In this document: in pieces, positions 17,805 through 26,365 of the stretch
Numbering within the stretch: the first letter of the stretch is position 1
Layout of the letters: the number at the start of each line of letters is the position of its first letter
Assembly: GCA_003243425.1 (NCBI GenBank)
Contig: QFQP01000035.1
Location: 12,652-76,651, forward strand
Reading direction: 5' to 3'
DNA length: 64,000 nucleotides
DNA from: Archangium gephyra
GTDB taxonomy: Bacteria > Myxococcota > Myxococcia > Myxococcales > Myxococcaceae
Position numbers and translations under genes: made by a program
The notes under the pieces: generated by a model
The model's input: the letters and a program-made list of their open reading frames with translations, nothing else
What the model was told of the DNA's origin: nothing
The model's database searches: none

Positions 17805-18800
17805 TCAGTAGCCGAGCTGGGGCTGGCGCTGCTTGCCGGCCTTGTCGGGCACGAACGCCGGGGCGCGACGATCTCCATCGACCACGAAGGCCAGCGCGCT
17901 CATGCCCGCGCCGACCTTCACCGTGCTCTTCACGGGCCTCGTCGACCACTCGTGCCACACCTCGGCCTCGTACTGGCCGGCGGGCACGTTCTTCACCGTG
18001 AACTTCCCGTCGCCGTCGGCCTGCGCGTACCAGGGCGAATCAGACACGTAGAGCCAGCCGTTCATCGCCGCGTGAATGTTGCACAGCAGGTGCACCGGCC
18101 CGGGCGTCGAGAAGACCTGCTCGCGCTGCGCGCCGTTCTTGTAGAGGCCCAGGTCGAAGTCGTTGGGCTTGCTGAGCGAGAACACGTTGTGGAACAGCTC
18201 GTCGTCGTTGCGGAACTCGACGGTGGCACCCAGCGGCACCGCGAGCACGTGGGGCACGAAGCGCTTGTCCTTCTGCACCACCGCGCGCACCCGGGTGGCG
18301 CGTGGCCTGGGGGTCGCGCCATCGGTGCGGCGCAGCACCACCACCGCGCCGCCGGGCCCGTGCGTGCCGCCGCCGCTCACCACGCCACTGACCGCGAACG
18401 CGCTGACTCGGGGCGCCGCCGGCTCGGGCTCCAGCGGCGTCATGGTCACACCGGGCTCGGGCGTCGGCAGCGGAGCCGGCGTCGCACCGCCCGCGCGTGA
18501 ACGGGCCTCGGCGGCCAGCGGTCTGACCAGCGTCCCCAGCTCCGGGGGCAGCGAGGGCACGCGCAGCAGTGACTCCCATTTGGTCGCCGCGCCCTCGAAG
18601 TCACCGCGGTCCCACGCCACCTTGCCGCCGGCCAGCAGGTTGAAGATGAGGTACTCGCGTTCGACCGCAGCCTTGAACGCCAGGTCTTCGGGCGTCTTGA
18701 CCGCCAGCGGCAACGGCAGGGTGTCTGCGAGCCACGGGGTGCCCGCGTCGGCTTTCGGAGCCGCGGCGGTGAACGTCAGCGTGAGCGCGAGGAGCATCAT
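17805..18800 (-). CDS. Periplasmic protein with type-1-copper (cupredoxin-like) domain
   Basis: This 331-residue exported protein has a short hydrophobic signal (residues 2-14). A Pro-rich linker (about 105-130) separates an N-terminal helical region from a cupredoxin-like domain (about 135-260). Candidate copper ligands are His204 (ELFHNVF), Cys240 and His243 (LLCNIHAAM), and Met246, the His-Cys-His-Met set of blue copper proteins. A C-terminal carboxypeptidase-regulatory-like beta-sandwich follows (GKFTVKNVPAGQYEAEVWHEW). Similar proteins are often annotated as methylamine utilisation proteins, a label I would not rely on. It is the last gene of the kinase operon, beginning six bases after the barrel gene, so it may deliver electrons or copper near the outer membrane. 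Confidence 0.82.
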   Translation of the reverse strand: MMLLALTLTFTAAAPKADAGTPWLADTLPLPLAVKTPEDLAFKAAVEREYLIFNLLAGGKVAWDRGDFEGAATKWESLLRVPSLPPELGTLVRPLAAEARSRAGGATPAPLPTPEPGVTMTPLEPEPAAPRVSAFAVSGVVSGGGTHGPGGAVVVLRRTDGATPRPRATRVRAVVQKDKRFVPHVLAVPLGATVEFRNDDELFHNVFSLSKPNDFDLGLYKNGAQREQVFSTPGPVHLLCNIHAAMNGWLYVSDSPWYAQADGDGKFTVKNVPAGQYEAEVWHEWSTRPVKSTVKVGAGMSALAFVVDGDRRAPAFVPDKAGKQRQPQLGY

Positions 18801-18806
18801 GTTCGG

Positions 18807-20099
18807 TCACCAGGTGAAGACGGCAGAAGACGTGAAGACGTCGTTGTCGACGTCGGGCGCGCCCGCGAGTTCGCGGTTGAAGAGGTACTCGGCCTTGAGG
18901 GCCAAAAGGTCCCAGAGGTCGAGGCGCAGACCAGCGGTGAAGCGGTCGGTGCGCAGCTCCGTGAAGCCCTGAAACTGCGCGTGGCGGCGGTCATAGCGGC
19001 CGTAGAGCGTCAGCCCGCCGAAGACCTCGTTCTTCCACGGCAGGGTGTACGAGACGCGGCCCCAGCCGCCCCAGACCTCGAAGCCCGAGGCCAGCTCGGC
19101 GACGGTGAGGCCGGTGATTTTGGTGCCGGGCCCCTGCTCGTCGATGAGCCGCAGAAACTCGCCCGCCAGCGAGAAGCCGAAGGCGCTCAAGCGCACGTCG
19201 CCTGCCAGCGCCATCTGCCGTGAGGTGGCCGAACGCTGGTCGTTGCGCGGGCCGTACAGCCCACTGACGCCCAGCTTGAGCTGCACGTACTGCAGGTTCA
19301 GCTCGTAGCCGATGCGCGCCGAGCCCACGAAGTTGCCGGTGAGGCTGGCGTTGACGGGCACCAGCGCGTCGACGCGGGTGCCGTTGTTGGTGGCCGCCAC
19401 GTTGAAGCTCACCGCGCTCCACAGGGCCGGGAGCTGGAAGCGGTAGAACGCCTTCGCGCCCAGGCCGTGGCCGGTGGTGTAGCGGGCGATGAGCGACGGG
19501 GTGACGCCCGGGCGCAGGTTGGCCTCGTTCTCGAGGTACTCGATGCCGAACACCGAATCGAAGCGGCCGAGGAACACCGCCAGCTCGTGGTTCTTGAAGG
19601 GCGAGAGGCGGCCGAAGGCCTGCTGGAGGTCGACGCGCGTGGAGTCGCCCTGGCCGGTGAAGCGCGGCATCATCTGGAGGCGCGCGAACAGGAAGAGCGG
19701 GACGTTGCGCGGCGTGTAGCGCACGTCGGCGCTGACCGTGTTGAGCAGGAACGACGGTGTGCTGCCGATGCCTGCGGAGCGCGGCAGGAAGCCGTTGGTG
19801 AAGCGGCCGGTGCTGTCGGTGCTGGCCACGTCGCCGCGGGAGTTCACCGCCGGCGCGAAGGCGTCGTTGCCGTAGTCGAGCGGCGTGCGTCGGTCTTCGG
19901 GCGAAAAGCTGCTGCCGTTGCCCGAGGCCTTCACGAAGCCCACGTCGATGTAGCCGGTGAAGCGCAGCGGGTCTTCGCCCTGCGCTTCGTTAGGGGTGAA
20001 GCCCTCGCCCGGGTCTTCGTCGGGCACCTCGACCACGTCTTGCGCGGCCGCGAACGACGCGCACAGCAGCAGCACGGGCACCGCGCGCCAGCGCTTCAC
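18807..20099 (-). CDS. Outer-membrane beta-barrel protein, porin-like
   Basis: This 430-residue protein starts at GTG 20099, chosen for a GAGGTGAG about six bases upstream and a GTGA overlap with the lipoprotein gene. It has a signal peptide ending CASFAAAQD, then a short acidic segment. The remainder alternates polar and aromatic residues in the manner of amphipathic strands (FTGYIDVGFVKASGNG, VSFNVAATNNGTRV, GLTLYGRYDRRHAQF). It ends in FTW, a C-terminal aromatic typical of BAM substrates. A GIEYLENEANLRPGVTPSLIA segment resembles porin-like proteins of environmental Proteobacteria. The transported ligand is unknown. It is the third gene of the operon. Confidence 0.8.
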   Translation of the reverse strand: MKRWRAVPVLLLCASFAAAQDVVEVPDEDPGEGFTPNEAQGEDPLRFTGYIDVGFVKASGNGSSFSPEDRRTPLDYGNDAFAPAVNSRGDVASTDSTGRFTNGFLPRSAGIGSTPSFLLNTVSADVRYTPRNVPLFLFARLQMMPRFTGQGDSTRVDLQQAFGRLSPFKNHELAVFLGRFDSVFGIEYLENEANLRPGVTPSLIARYTTGHGLGAKAFYRFQLPALWSAVSFNVAATNNGTRVDALVPVNASLTGNFVGSARIGYELNLQYVQLKLGVSGLYGPRNDQRSATSRQMALAGDVRLSAFGFSLAGEFLRLIDEQGPGTKITGLTVAELASGFEVWGGWGRVSYTLPWKNEVFGGLTLYGRYDRRHAQFQGFTELRTDRFTAGLRLDLWDLLALKAEYLFNRELAGAPDVDNDVFTSSAVFTW

Positions 20100-21187
20100 G
20101 GGCTCACCTCGGGGGGAATGGCGACGCCCAGCGTCAGCTGTACCGGCCGGGCCATCAGCTGGTCGGGCCGCAGCCTGCGCAGCCGCGCCGCCGAATCGAG
20201 CCAGTCGCAGGAAGCGGGGAAGTCGGCGGCCTCGAAGCACGACGGGTTCATCGCCACCCGCAGCGCGTAGGCGGTGAAGCGGTTCAACGACGCGGGCACC
20301 ACGGGTGCGGTGACGCCGCGGGCCTCCAGCAGCGCGCGCAGCTCGGGCCGCGCCTCGGGCACGAAGGGCGCTGCACCTTCGGGGAGTGGGACGTCGACGC
20401 GGTTGACCAGCGCGTTGAGCAGCGGCTCCGACGGGAGCACCGCCGCCAGCGGCAATGGGCGGTCGCCGTCGCGCTTCACGAACACGTAGAAGTCGGCAGC
20501 GAACACCGCGTCGCCTTCGCCCCGCACGCGCGGCCCGAAGTCGTAATAGTCGACGAGCGCGCCATCGACCCAACCCTTGCGCGGGCCACTCGACAGCGAG
20601 ACCTCGCCCAGCGTCAGCGGGTCGCGCCAGCCGGTGCCATCGTCACCGAAGCCCAGGCCTTCGGGCACGAAGGGGCACACCAGCAGCGGGCCCAGGCGCC
20701 GCTCGATGCCCTCGGCCCCGAGCACGTCGCGCGCGTCGCGGTAGGTGTCGGGCGTGAGGCCCGGCGTGAGCAGGAACTCGGCGCGCCAGAACGGCGTGTA
20801 GAACGTGGAGTCGAGGCCGACCGGGAAGACGTTCTGCACGCCGTCGACGGCCTGCTGGTTCTCGTCGAAAGGCGCCCACACCGGCTCGACCCACGGCTGC
20901 GGGTGGTTGGCCCAGATCTCGGTGATGACGAAGGTCACCGGGGCGCCGTCGGCGACGCCGGGGAAGAACGTGAGGCCCGGGCCGCCGGTCTGCAGGGCGC
21001 CGTCGCGGAACGCGAGCGGCTCACCTTCCAGCTTGAGCAGCTCATCGGGCGACCAGCCGCCGAAGTCGTAGGCCTGCCCGTGCGCCGTCAGGAACTCGCG
21101 CGTCGTCCACAGCCGGGCGGGCGTGACCTCGGGGCCTGCGGTGCACGCGCTCAGCGACAGCGCGAGCACGGCCGCTGGCAGCCTCAT
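20096..21187 (-). CDS. Lipoprotein of unknown function in the kinase operon
   Basis: From the ATG at 21187 (ATGA overlap with the kinase stop) the product is 363 residues with a lipoprotein signal LPAAVLALSLSAC. No family is recognised. The mature part is rich in Pro, aromatic and acidic residues, with stretches such as TFVITEIWANHPQPWVEPVW and FYTPFWRAEFLLTPGLTP. A lone internal Cys pair lies near the C-terminus (PSCFEAADFPASCDW), possibly a disulfide. The gene is coupled on both sides, to the kinase upstream and the barrel downstream. An outer-membrane or periplasmic partner of the barrel is therefore the most likely role. Confidence 0.75.
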   Translation of the reverse strand: MRLPAAVLALSLSACTAGPEVTPARLWTTREFLTAHGQAYDFGGWSPDELLKLEGEPLAFRDGALQTGGPGLTFFPGVADGAPVTFVITEIWANHPQPWVEPVWAPFDENQQAVDGVQNVFPVGLDSTFYTPFWRAEFLLTPGLTPDTYRDARDVLGAEGIERRLGPLLVCPFVPEGLGFGDDGTGWRDPLTLGEVSLSSGPRKGWVDGALVDYYDFGPRVRGEGDAVFAADFYVFVKRDGDRPLPLAAVLPSEPLLNALVNRVDVPLPEGAAPFVPEARPELRALLEARGVTAPVVPASLNRFTAYALRVAMNPSCFEAADFPASCDWLDSAARLRRLRPDQLMARPVQLTLGVAIPPEVSP

Positions 21188-23166
21188 GCAGGCACCGCGA
21201 AACGCTGACGGTCCTGCGCGAGCTGCGCGCCGAACAGCGTCTCCATGAGCGCCTGCAGCTCCGAGGCGGTGGCCACGCGCGCGCCCGTCGCCAGCAGGGC
21301 CTGCGCGAAGGCCTCGGCATCGGGGTAGCGGCCCGCGGGGTCGACGCTCAACGCCTTGAGAATCACCGGGGCCAGCACGCCGCACTGCGCGGTGACCCGC
21401 TGCAGGTCTGCCGCCGTGGGCCCGGCGCCCGCGCGGGTGATGAGCTCGTACATGTCGTTGCCCGAATACAGCGGCTCGCCGGTGAGCGCGGACACCAGCA
21501 CCATGCCCAGCGAAAACAGGTCGGAGCGGAGGTCGACCGGCAACGCGCGCGCCTGCTCGGGCGACATGAAGAAGAGGTTGCCCTTCACCACGCCGGCCTG
21601 CGTGCGCGACGAGCGGTCGTCACTCTTCACGATGCCGAAGTCGAGCAGCTTCACTTCGCCGCGCGCCGTCACCATCAGGTTGTTGGGCGAGACGTCGCGG
21701 TGCACGAGGCCCACGCGCTGCCCCGCGTCGTTGGTGCGCGAGTGCGCGTAGGCCAGCGCCTTGGCGGTCTCGAGCGCGATGGTCATCACCAACTCGGTCT
21801 CGAGCGGCCGGCCGCGCTGCTGCTTCGAGGCCTCGATGAGCGCGTCGACGTCGCGACCCAGAATGTACTCCTGCGCGAGGTAGTAGCCCTCGGCGTCGCG
21901 GCCGAAGTCGAACACCGGCACGATGTTGGAGTGCACCATCGACGCGCCCAGGCGCGCCTCGTCGATGAACTGACTGACGACCTCGGCGTTGCCGGCCAGC
22001 TCGGCGCGCAGCCGCTTGAGCACGAACAGCCGGCGGAAGCCTTCGGCGCCACGCACCACCGCCACCGACACCTTCGCCATGCCGCCTTCGCCCAGCGGGG
22101 CCACGGTCTCGTAGCGTGAGAGCTGCGCCGAGGCCTGCGTCGAGCCGAGCGCGTCGTCGACCCCGAAGCGAGTGGTGTCGCTGGGCGGCACGGCGGGCTC
22201 GACCTGCAGGCGTTGAGACAGGCGCTGCAGCTGCTCCTGCGACTGCTTGAGCTGGGCGGCGGTCTCGCGCAGCAGCTCGTCACTGGCGGCGGCGCGCCGC
22301 GGCAGGAAGGCCAGCAGCACGCCGGCGAAGGCCAGGAGCCCCGCCACCGCGAAGATGGGGAAGGCAGCGCTCGAGATTTCGGCCTGGGCGGCGCGCAGCT
22401 CGGCGGTGCCGTGGCGGTGCACGTAGAGCTCGACGCCGGCCTTGAGGTCGCTGCGCGCGCAGCAGGGCACCGCGGGGGCGGCTTTGGAACCCACGCGCTG
22501 ACGGAGCGCCTCGAGCTGCGCGGTGGGCCCGGCGCCGATGGCGTCAGCGGGCTTGCCGTTGGGCACCAGCAGCACCGCCACGCCCAGCTTGTTGGCGATG
22601 GGCTCGAGCTGCGCGGCCGTGAGCTTCTGCGCGAGCGCGAGCACCGCCGGCTGTTGTTGCGGGTTGGTGCGCACCGAGCGGCCGGCGCCCAGCAGCCAGA
22701 GGTCGCCCTCGAGCGCCACCACCGCCGAGGCCACAGAGGCGCCGCTGGCGTGCTCCGCGAGCGGCGTGAAGAGCGGCACCAACCGGGGCTCGGTCGAGAA
22801 CAGCGGCACCGAGCCCATGAAGAAGGCGTGCGGCCCCACGCGCGCGTAGGGCGTGAACCACGGCTCCTGCTCGAAGTGCGCGAGGGTGTTCGAGAGCGCG
22901 TTGACGTCGGACTGGGTGGTGACCTCCATCAGCAGCGCGCCGATGGCGTCGAGGTTGGCGCCCTGCGCGGCGCGGCGGGCGAGCTCGGCGCCGAGCTCCT
23001 CGAGGTTTTCGGTCACGCGCGGCAGCTCGGCGTCGACGGCGTTCTGCAGACGGGCGTGCGCCGTGTCGAGTTGCTGCTTGCGGTGCGAGCTGAAGAGCAC
23101 CGCGCCCACGCCGAGGGCGAACATCGCCACCAGCACACCAATGAGCCGACGCACCGTGACTGACAT
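21184..23166 (-). CDS. Transmembrane Ser/Thr protein kinase with N-terminal periplasmic sensor and C-terminal kinase domain
   Basis: This 660-residue Hanks-type kinase has reversed topology relative to PknB-like enzymes. A membrane helix (about 6-26) is followed by a periplasmic sensor region (about 27-265) containing a CC pair (VPCCARS). A second membrane helix (about 267-288), a short coiled coil (QLKQSQEQLQRLSQRLQ) and the catalytic domain (about 352-630) follow. Kinase motifs are intact: glycine loop LGEGGMAKV, Lys about 384 (FVLKRL), HRDVSPNNL about 489, DFG about 509, and SPEQ. The start at 23166 is uncertain by up to 27 codons because no ribosome binding site is visible. It is the first gene of a four-gene operon coupled by ATGA/GTGA overlaps. 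Confidence 0.92.
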   Translation of the reverse strand: MSVTVRRLIGVLVAMFALGVGAVLFSSHRKQQLDTAHARLQNAVDAELPRVTENLEELGAELARRAAQGANLDAIGALLMEVTTQSDVNALSNTLAHFEQEPWFTPYARVGPHAFFMGSVPLFSTEPRLVPLFTPLAEHASGASVASAVVALEGDLWLLGAGRSVRTNPQQQPAVLALAQKLTAAQLEPIANKLGVAVLLVPNGKPADAIGAGPTAQLEALRQRVGSKAAPAVPCCARSDLKAGVELYVHRHGTAELRAAQAEISSAAFPIFAVAGLLAFAGVLLAFLPRRAAASDELLRETAAQLKQSQEQLQRLSQRLQVEPAVPPSDTTRFGVDDALGSTQASAQLSRYETVAPLGEGGMAKVSVAVVRGAEGFRRLFVLKRLRAELAGNAEVVSQFIDEARLGASMVHSNIVPVFDFGRDAEGYYLAQEYILGRDVDALIEASKQQRGRPLETELVMTIALETAKALAYAHSRTNDAGQRVGLVHRDVSPNNLMVTARGEVKLLDFGIVKSDDRSSRTQAGVVKGNLFFMSPEQARALPVDLRSDLFSLGMVLVSALTGEPLYSGNDMYELITRAGAGPTAADLQRVTAQCGVLAPVILKALSVDPAGRYPDAEAFAQALLATGARVATASELQALMETLFGAQLAQDRQRFAVPA

Positions 23167-23280
23167 GGGAGGCCACGTTCTGACCCGCGTCGACATCGCG
23201 GTCAACGAATCGGCCAGACACGGAGACTGGGGGCCAGCGCGCACCACGTCACCCGGTACGCAGCGCGCGGTGTGCAGGTT

Positions 23281-23619
23281 TCAGGGGAGGGTGTGGCGCG
23301 AGAAGAAGTCCCACATGTGGTCGCTGGCGCTGATGTCCTGCGTGGTCTTCCCGAAGAGGGCAATCGGCTCGCCACCGGGCCAGGTGTGACCACCGCCGTC
23401 GATGACGCACTTCTCGACCTCGGCGCCGCCGTCACAATTCGTCCACGCCTCGCAGGTCACCTCGCCAAGCGTCTTGCGGCCTGAAGCCGGGTTCACGATG
23501 CCGCACGCCGCAGCGTCGGCTTCGGCGCCCGCGTCCATCATCGGCGCGCCGCCGTCATTCGAAGGCGAGCCGGAACACGCGGCGACGATGACTCCGGCGA
23601 CACAGACCCACGACGCGAA
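23281..23619 (-). pseudogene. Remnant of a PHB-depolymerase/LpqC-like lipoprotein
   Basis: The minus-strand frame immediately after the hydroxylase stop reads a lipoprotein-like signal (WVCVAGVIVAACSG) and a short acidic spacer. It then jumps to the C-terminal 60-70 residues of the LpqC/poly(3-hydroxybutyrate) depolymerase family (CVIDGGGHTWPGG, then SASDHMWDFFSRH, with the family's catalytic His region). The catalytic Ser domain of about 200 residues is missing. No ATG, GTG or TTG lies between the in-frame stop at 23620 and the lipobox; the first ATG (23541) falls after it. Together these point to an internally deleted, non-functional gene. The C-terminal piece could also be read as a short peptide from ATG 23541. 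Confidence 0.6.
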
Positions 23620-24732
23620 TCAGCGCGCGACGAAGAGCACGATTGCCAGCACCGGCAACGCTGCCAACCGTGCACCTTCGAGGGCCCTGGCCCACGAGCG
23701 ACCTTCGACGAGCGCAGGCAACGCCACCAGGCTCATCAAGATGAAGGCCACGCTGGCGACCTTCGAGGGCACCGACAATTCGGCGCCCCACAGCAGGAAG
23801 AAGAACACGCCGAGCAGCAGCGCGACCCACTGCACCAGCGTGTACTTCCCGAGCCCCGTGCTGGCCTGCGGGTCGTACTTCTTCGTCACGTCACGCGCGA
23901 CGTACGAGCCCATCCACTCCGGGCGCCACGCGGGTGACGCGAAGAACACCTTGAACGTGTCCTTCCAGGTCGGCGCCCGCTTCGCGAGGCGGAACAGGTC
24001 GGCGTAGCCCTCCACCTGTGCCCACAACGGGTTGTACGAGTTGAGCGGCCGCGTGGTGCCGTACACGCACTTCTCGGTCTCCGGTTCCCACGTGCCGAAC
24101 AGCACGTCGAAGAACGCGAACGTCGCCGAGTGGTTCTTGTCGAGATACCTGGGGTTGATGGCGTGGTGCACGCGGTGCAGCGCCGGCGTGTTGAACACCT
24201 TCTCGAACTTGCCGAGCGGCGGGATGAGCTCGGTGTGAATCCAGAACTGGTAGAGCGTCGAGAGGCCCAGCACCACCGCGAAGTGCAGCAGCGGCACGCC
24301 CAGCAACGCGAGCGGCAGGTAGAACGGCAGCGTCGTCACCCACGTGGTCACCGACTGCCGGAGCGCGACCGCCAGGTTGTAGTCCTCGCTGTGGTGATGC
24401 ACGACGTGCGCGGCCCACAGAATGTTGACCTCGTGCGAGAGCCGGTGCCACCAGTAGTAGGCGAACTCCACGCCGAGAATGGCGACGACCCACGGCAGCC
24501 ACGCGGTCGGCAGCGTGAACAACTTGTACTGCGCGAGCCACGCGTAGAGCGCGCTCAACGCCGCCGCTGACACGAACAGGCTCATCAACTGCTGAGCGAT
24601 GCCGCAGCCCATGTCGGCCATCGCGTCGCCCTGCCGGTACACCTTCACGCCTTTGAAGCGCGCGACCGCGAGCTCGATGACGATGCCCACCAGGAACAGC
24701 GGAATGGCCAGTGCGATGAGGTTCGGTCCCAC
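23620..24732 (-). CDS. Fatty acid hydroxylase / sterol desaturase family membrane protein
   Basis: This 370-residue di-iron membrane enzyme has the histidine boxes of the fatty acid hydroxylase superfamily: WWHRLSHE, AAHVVHHHSED and HRVHHAINPRYLDKNH. These bind the diiron centre that activates O2 to hydroxylate or desaturate a lipid. Hydrophobic helices flank the boxes, and three further C-terminal helices (after about residue 285) extend it beyond the minimal family length. The GTG start at 24732 has GAGGG four bases upstream, and a near-consensus promoter lies just upstream (24742-24769). The lipid substrate is not predictable. Confidence 0.9.
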   Translation of the reverse strand: MGPNLIALAIPLFLVGIVIELAVARFKGVKVYRQGDAMADMGCGIAQQLMSLFVSAAALSALYAWLAQYKLFTLPTAWLPWVVAILGVEFAYYWWHRLSHEVNILWAAHVVHHHSEDYNLAVALRQSVTTWVTTLPFYLPLALLGVPLLHFAVVLGLSTLYQFWIHTELIPPLGKFEKVFNTPALHRVHHAINPRYLDKNHSATFAFFDVLFGTWEPETEKCVYGTTRPLNSYNPLWAQVEGYADLFRLAKRAPTWKDTFKVFFASPAWRPEWMGSYVARDVTKKYDPQASTGLGKYTLVQWVALLLGVFFFLLWGAELSVPSKVASVAFILMSLVALPALVEGRSWARALEGARLAALPVLAIVLFVAR

Positions 24733-24741
24733 GAGGCCCTC

Positions 24742-24769
24742 TCTATATGATGTGACCGAGTGGTCGCAA
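24742..24769 (-). promoter_or_regulatory. Sigma-70-like promoter of the hydroxylase gene with overlapping dyad
   Basis: On the minus strand TTGCGA and TATAGA are separated by 16 bases, and the -10 lies about 10 bases before the GTG, predicting a very short leader. A GACC-GAGT-GGTC dyad lies within the spacer and could be an operator. Confidence 0.5.
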
Positions 24770-24776
24770 TATGCCT

Positions 24777-25730
24777 TCAGTCAGGCGGCAGAAAGACGGT
24801 CTCATTCAAGTCGATGACGCCCCACTCGAGCGACGGGTCGGCCTGCTTGAAGAGGTCGCGCGCGGCGTCGAGGTCGAGGCCCGGCATCAACGCCAGACCG
24901 CGGTCGACGGGCTGGAAGAAGTTGTCGAAGTGCGTAGGCAACACGCGGTGCGCCTTCGTCTCGGCGAGCAGACCTTTGACCTTCTCGGGCGTCTGCTTTT
25001 CCCCCGTCACACCGACAATGAGCGTCTTGGCTTCGAGGCCGGCGCACTCACCCGGAGCCCAGGTGCTGGTCGGGTGGAACCACACCGACGCGCCGTTGGC
25101 CTCGAGGCGGTAGGCGAGGGTGTCGTCGAGCGCGTACTGAAAAAACCACATGGTGCGCGGCAGCGGGCTGATGACGCCGCTCATCGGTTTGGCCACGAGG
25201 ATGTCGGTGTGCCGCGTCTCGCGCACGTCGACGGTGAAGGTGCCGATGGTGAAGTGGTCACCGGGCTTCACCACGCGCGTCTTCTCGGGGGGCACGCCGT
25301 ACGAGAGCGCGAAGTTCACCGTGTTCTGCGAGCCGATGACCGTGGCGCCGGTGCGCCGTGCAATGAGGCCCACGTCGAGCACGTGGTCGAAGTGCGCGTG
25401 GTTCACGAGAATGAAGTCGGCCCGCGGCGCCCACTTCTCGCCGATGGCCGCGTCGGGCTCGATGGTGCCGGTGATGAGCGCGAAGGGCGTGGGCCGCGTC
25501 GGCGCAGGGTCGACCAGCACGGTGGTGGTGCCGTCATTGAGCTCGAAACCGGACACGCCGAGTGAACGCAGCGCGATGCCGCCGTCGGGCCGTTGAGACC
25601 AGCTGGCAGGCGGGCGGTGCTCAGCGGGGATCTTCCACGCCCAGTGCATCGTGAAGATGAACCACGCGATGACGAGGAGCAGCGGGACGGCAAGCGGTGC
25701 GGCGATGAGCAGCTTCGTGCGTCGGGACAC
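24777..25730 (-). CDS. Membrane-anchored MBL-fold metallo-hydrolase
   Basis: This 317-residue protein has an N-terminal membrane anchor (about 7-28) followed by a metallo-beta-lactamase fold. The zinc motif is NHAHFDHVLD (about residues 110-119). Further His/Asp positions are ETRHTD and the C-terminal LPTHFDN, giving a plausible complete metal site. The fold resembles the UlaG/NAPE-PLD-like branch of beta-lactamase-fold hydrolases, but the substrate is unknown. It lies upstream of the hydroxylase on the same strand, 44 bases away, with the hydroxylase promoter between them. Confidence 0.85.
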   Translation of the reverse strand: MSRRTKLLIAAPLAVPLLLVIAWFIFTMHWAWKIPAEHRPPASWSQRPDGGIALRSLGVSGFELNDGTTTVLVDPAPTRPTPFALITGTIEPDAAIGEKWAPRADFILVNHAHFDHVLDVGLIARRTGATVIGSQNTVNFALSYGVPPEKTRVVKPGDHFTIGTFTVDVRETRHTDILVAKPMSGVISPLPRTMWFFQYALDDTLAYRLEANGASVWFHPTSTWAPGECAGLEAKTLIVGVTGEKQTPEKVKGLLAETKAHRVLPTHFDNFFQPVDRGLALMPGLDLDAARDLFKQADPSLEWGVIDLNETVFLPPD

Positions 25731-25748
25731 GCGCGCACTCTGCCCTGT

Positions 25749-26162
25749 TCACTCCGAGAGGTCAGCGCATTCGCCAGCGGGCATGCCCGCGTTCACCCAG
25801 TCGCTGATGACGGCGCGCTCGTTCGCGGGGAGCGGCCCGTCGGGCGGCATCGGCGACTGCGTGGCGTTCATGCGGCGCACCACGATGCTCCCGAAGCGCT
25901 CACCTTCGATTTCGACGTGGAAGTCGCCGCGAGACTTGAAGTGCACGGCGTAGCTGGTCGACGAGTGGCACCCGGCGCAGCTGTTCTGCAGCACCGTGCG
26001 CACCTCGCAGGGAAAGCCGGTGTGCATGCCGGCGTCGGTGGCGCGCGGCTGCCCTGCGTCCACCACGTCGACGATCGTCGGAAGCCCGGGCTCCGCTTCA
26101 GGCGGCGTCTGGGGAACACCACAGCTCAGCAGCAACGTCGTCAGCATCAGCGCTCGGTTCAT
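25749..26162 (-). CDS. Small c-type cytochrome lipoprotein
   Basis: From the ATG at 26162 this is 137 residues with a lipoprotein signal (LMLTTLLLSC). A single haem c motif CAGCH lies near residue 63, with downstream Met residues (AGMPAG) that could ligate the haem. The SxMPPDG segment is common in mono-haem proteins of DUF1553/DUF1588-type systems. It is probably attached to the membrane facing the periplasm as an electron carrier. It precedes the MBL gene by 18 bases on the same strand, so it may be co-transcribed. Confidence 0.8.
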   Translation of the reverse strand: MNRALMLTTLLLSCGVPQTPPEAEPGLPTIVDVVDAGQPRATDAGMHTGFPCEVRTVLQNSCAGCHSSTSYAVHFKSRGDFHVEIEGERFGSIVVRRMNATQSPMPPDGPLPANERAVISDWVNAGMPAGECADLSE

Positions 26163-26239
26163 GGGGCCACGCTGGCGCACCGCACATCATCAAGAGAATC
26201 GATATGAAGTGCGCAGCGCTGTTCATGATTCACGAACAA

Positions 26240-26365
26240 TCAATGCAGCGTGCGCGGGGTCGATGCGTCCTCCACGAAGCGCGGGGCCGCGCGGGGTTGC
26301 GGCTCCGGCCACAGCGACACCGTGAGCACGAACACCGACGTCGCGAAGAGCAGGGCGGCGATCAC
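26240..26365 (-). CDS. 41-residue single-pass membrane peptide coupled to CpaB-like gene
   Basis: A GTG at 26365 overlaps the stop of the CpaB-like gene in a GTGA junction and opens 41 codons. The first 19 residues (VIAALLFATSVFVLTVSLW) form a clear membrane helix. They are followed by a Pro/Arg-rich tail (PEPQPRAAPRFVEDA) and a TGA stop at 26240. It is too short for most gene callers. The overlap, the hydrophobic helix and the well-behaved stop support a real gene. Its function is unknown, possibly an accessory of the CpaB-like protein. Confidence 0.55.
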   Translation of the reverse strand: MIAALLFATSVFVLTVSLWPEPQPRAAPRFVEDASTPRTLH

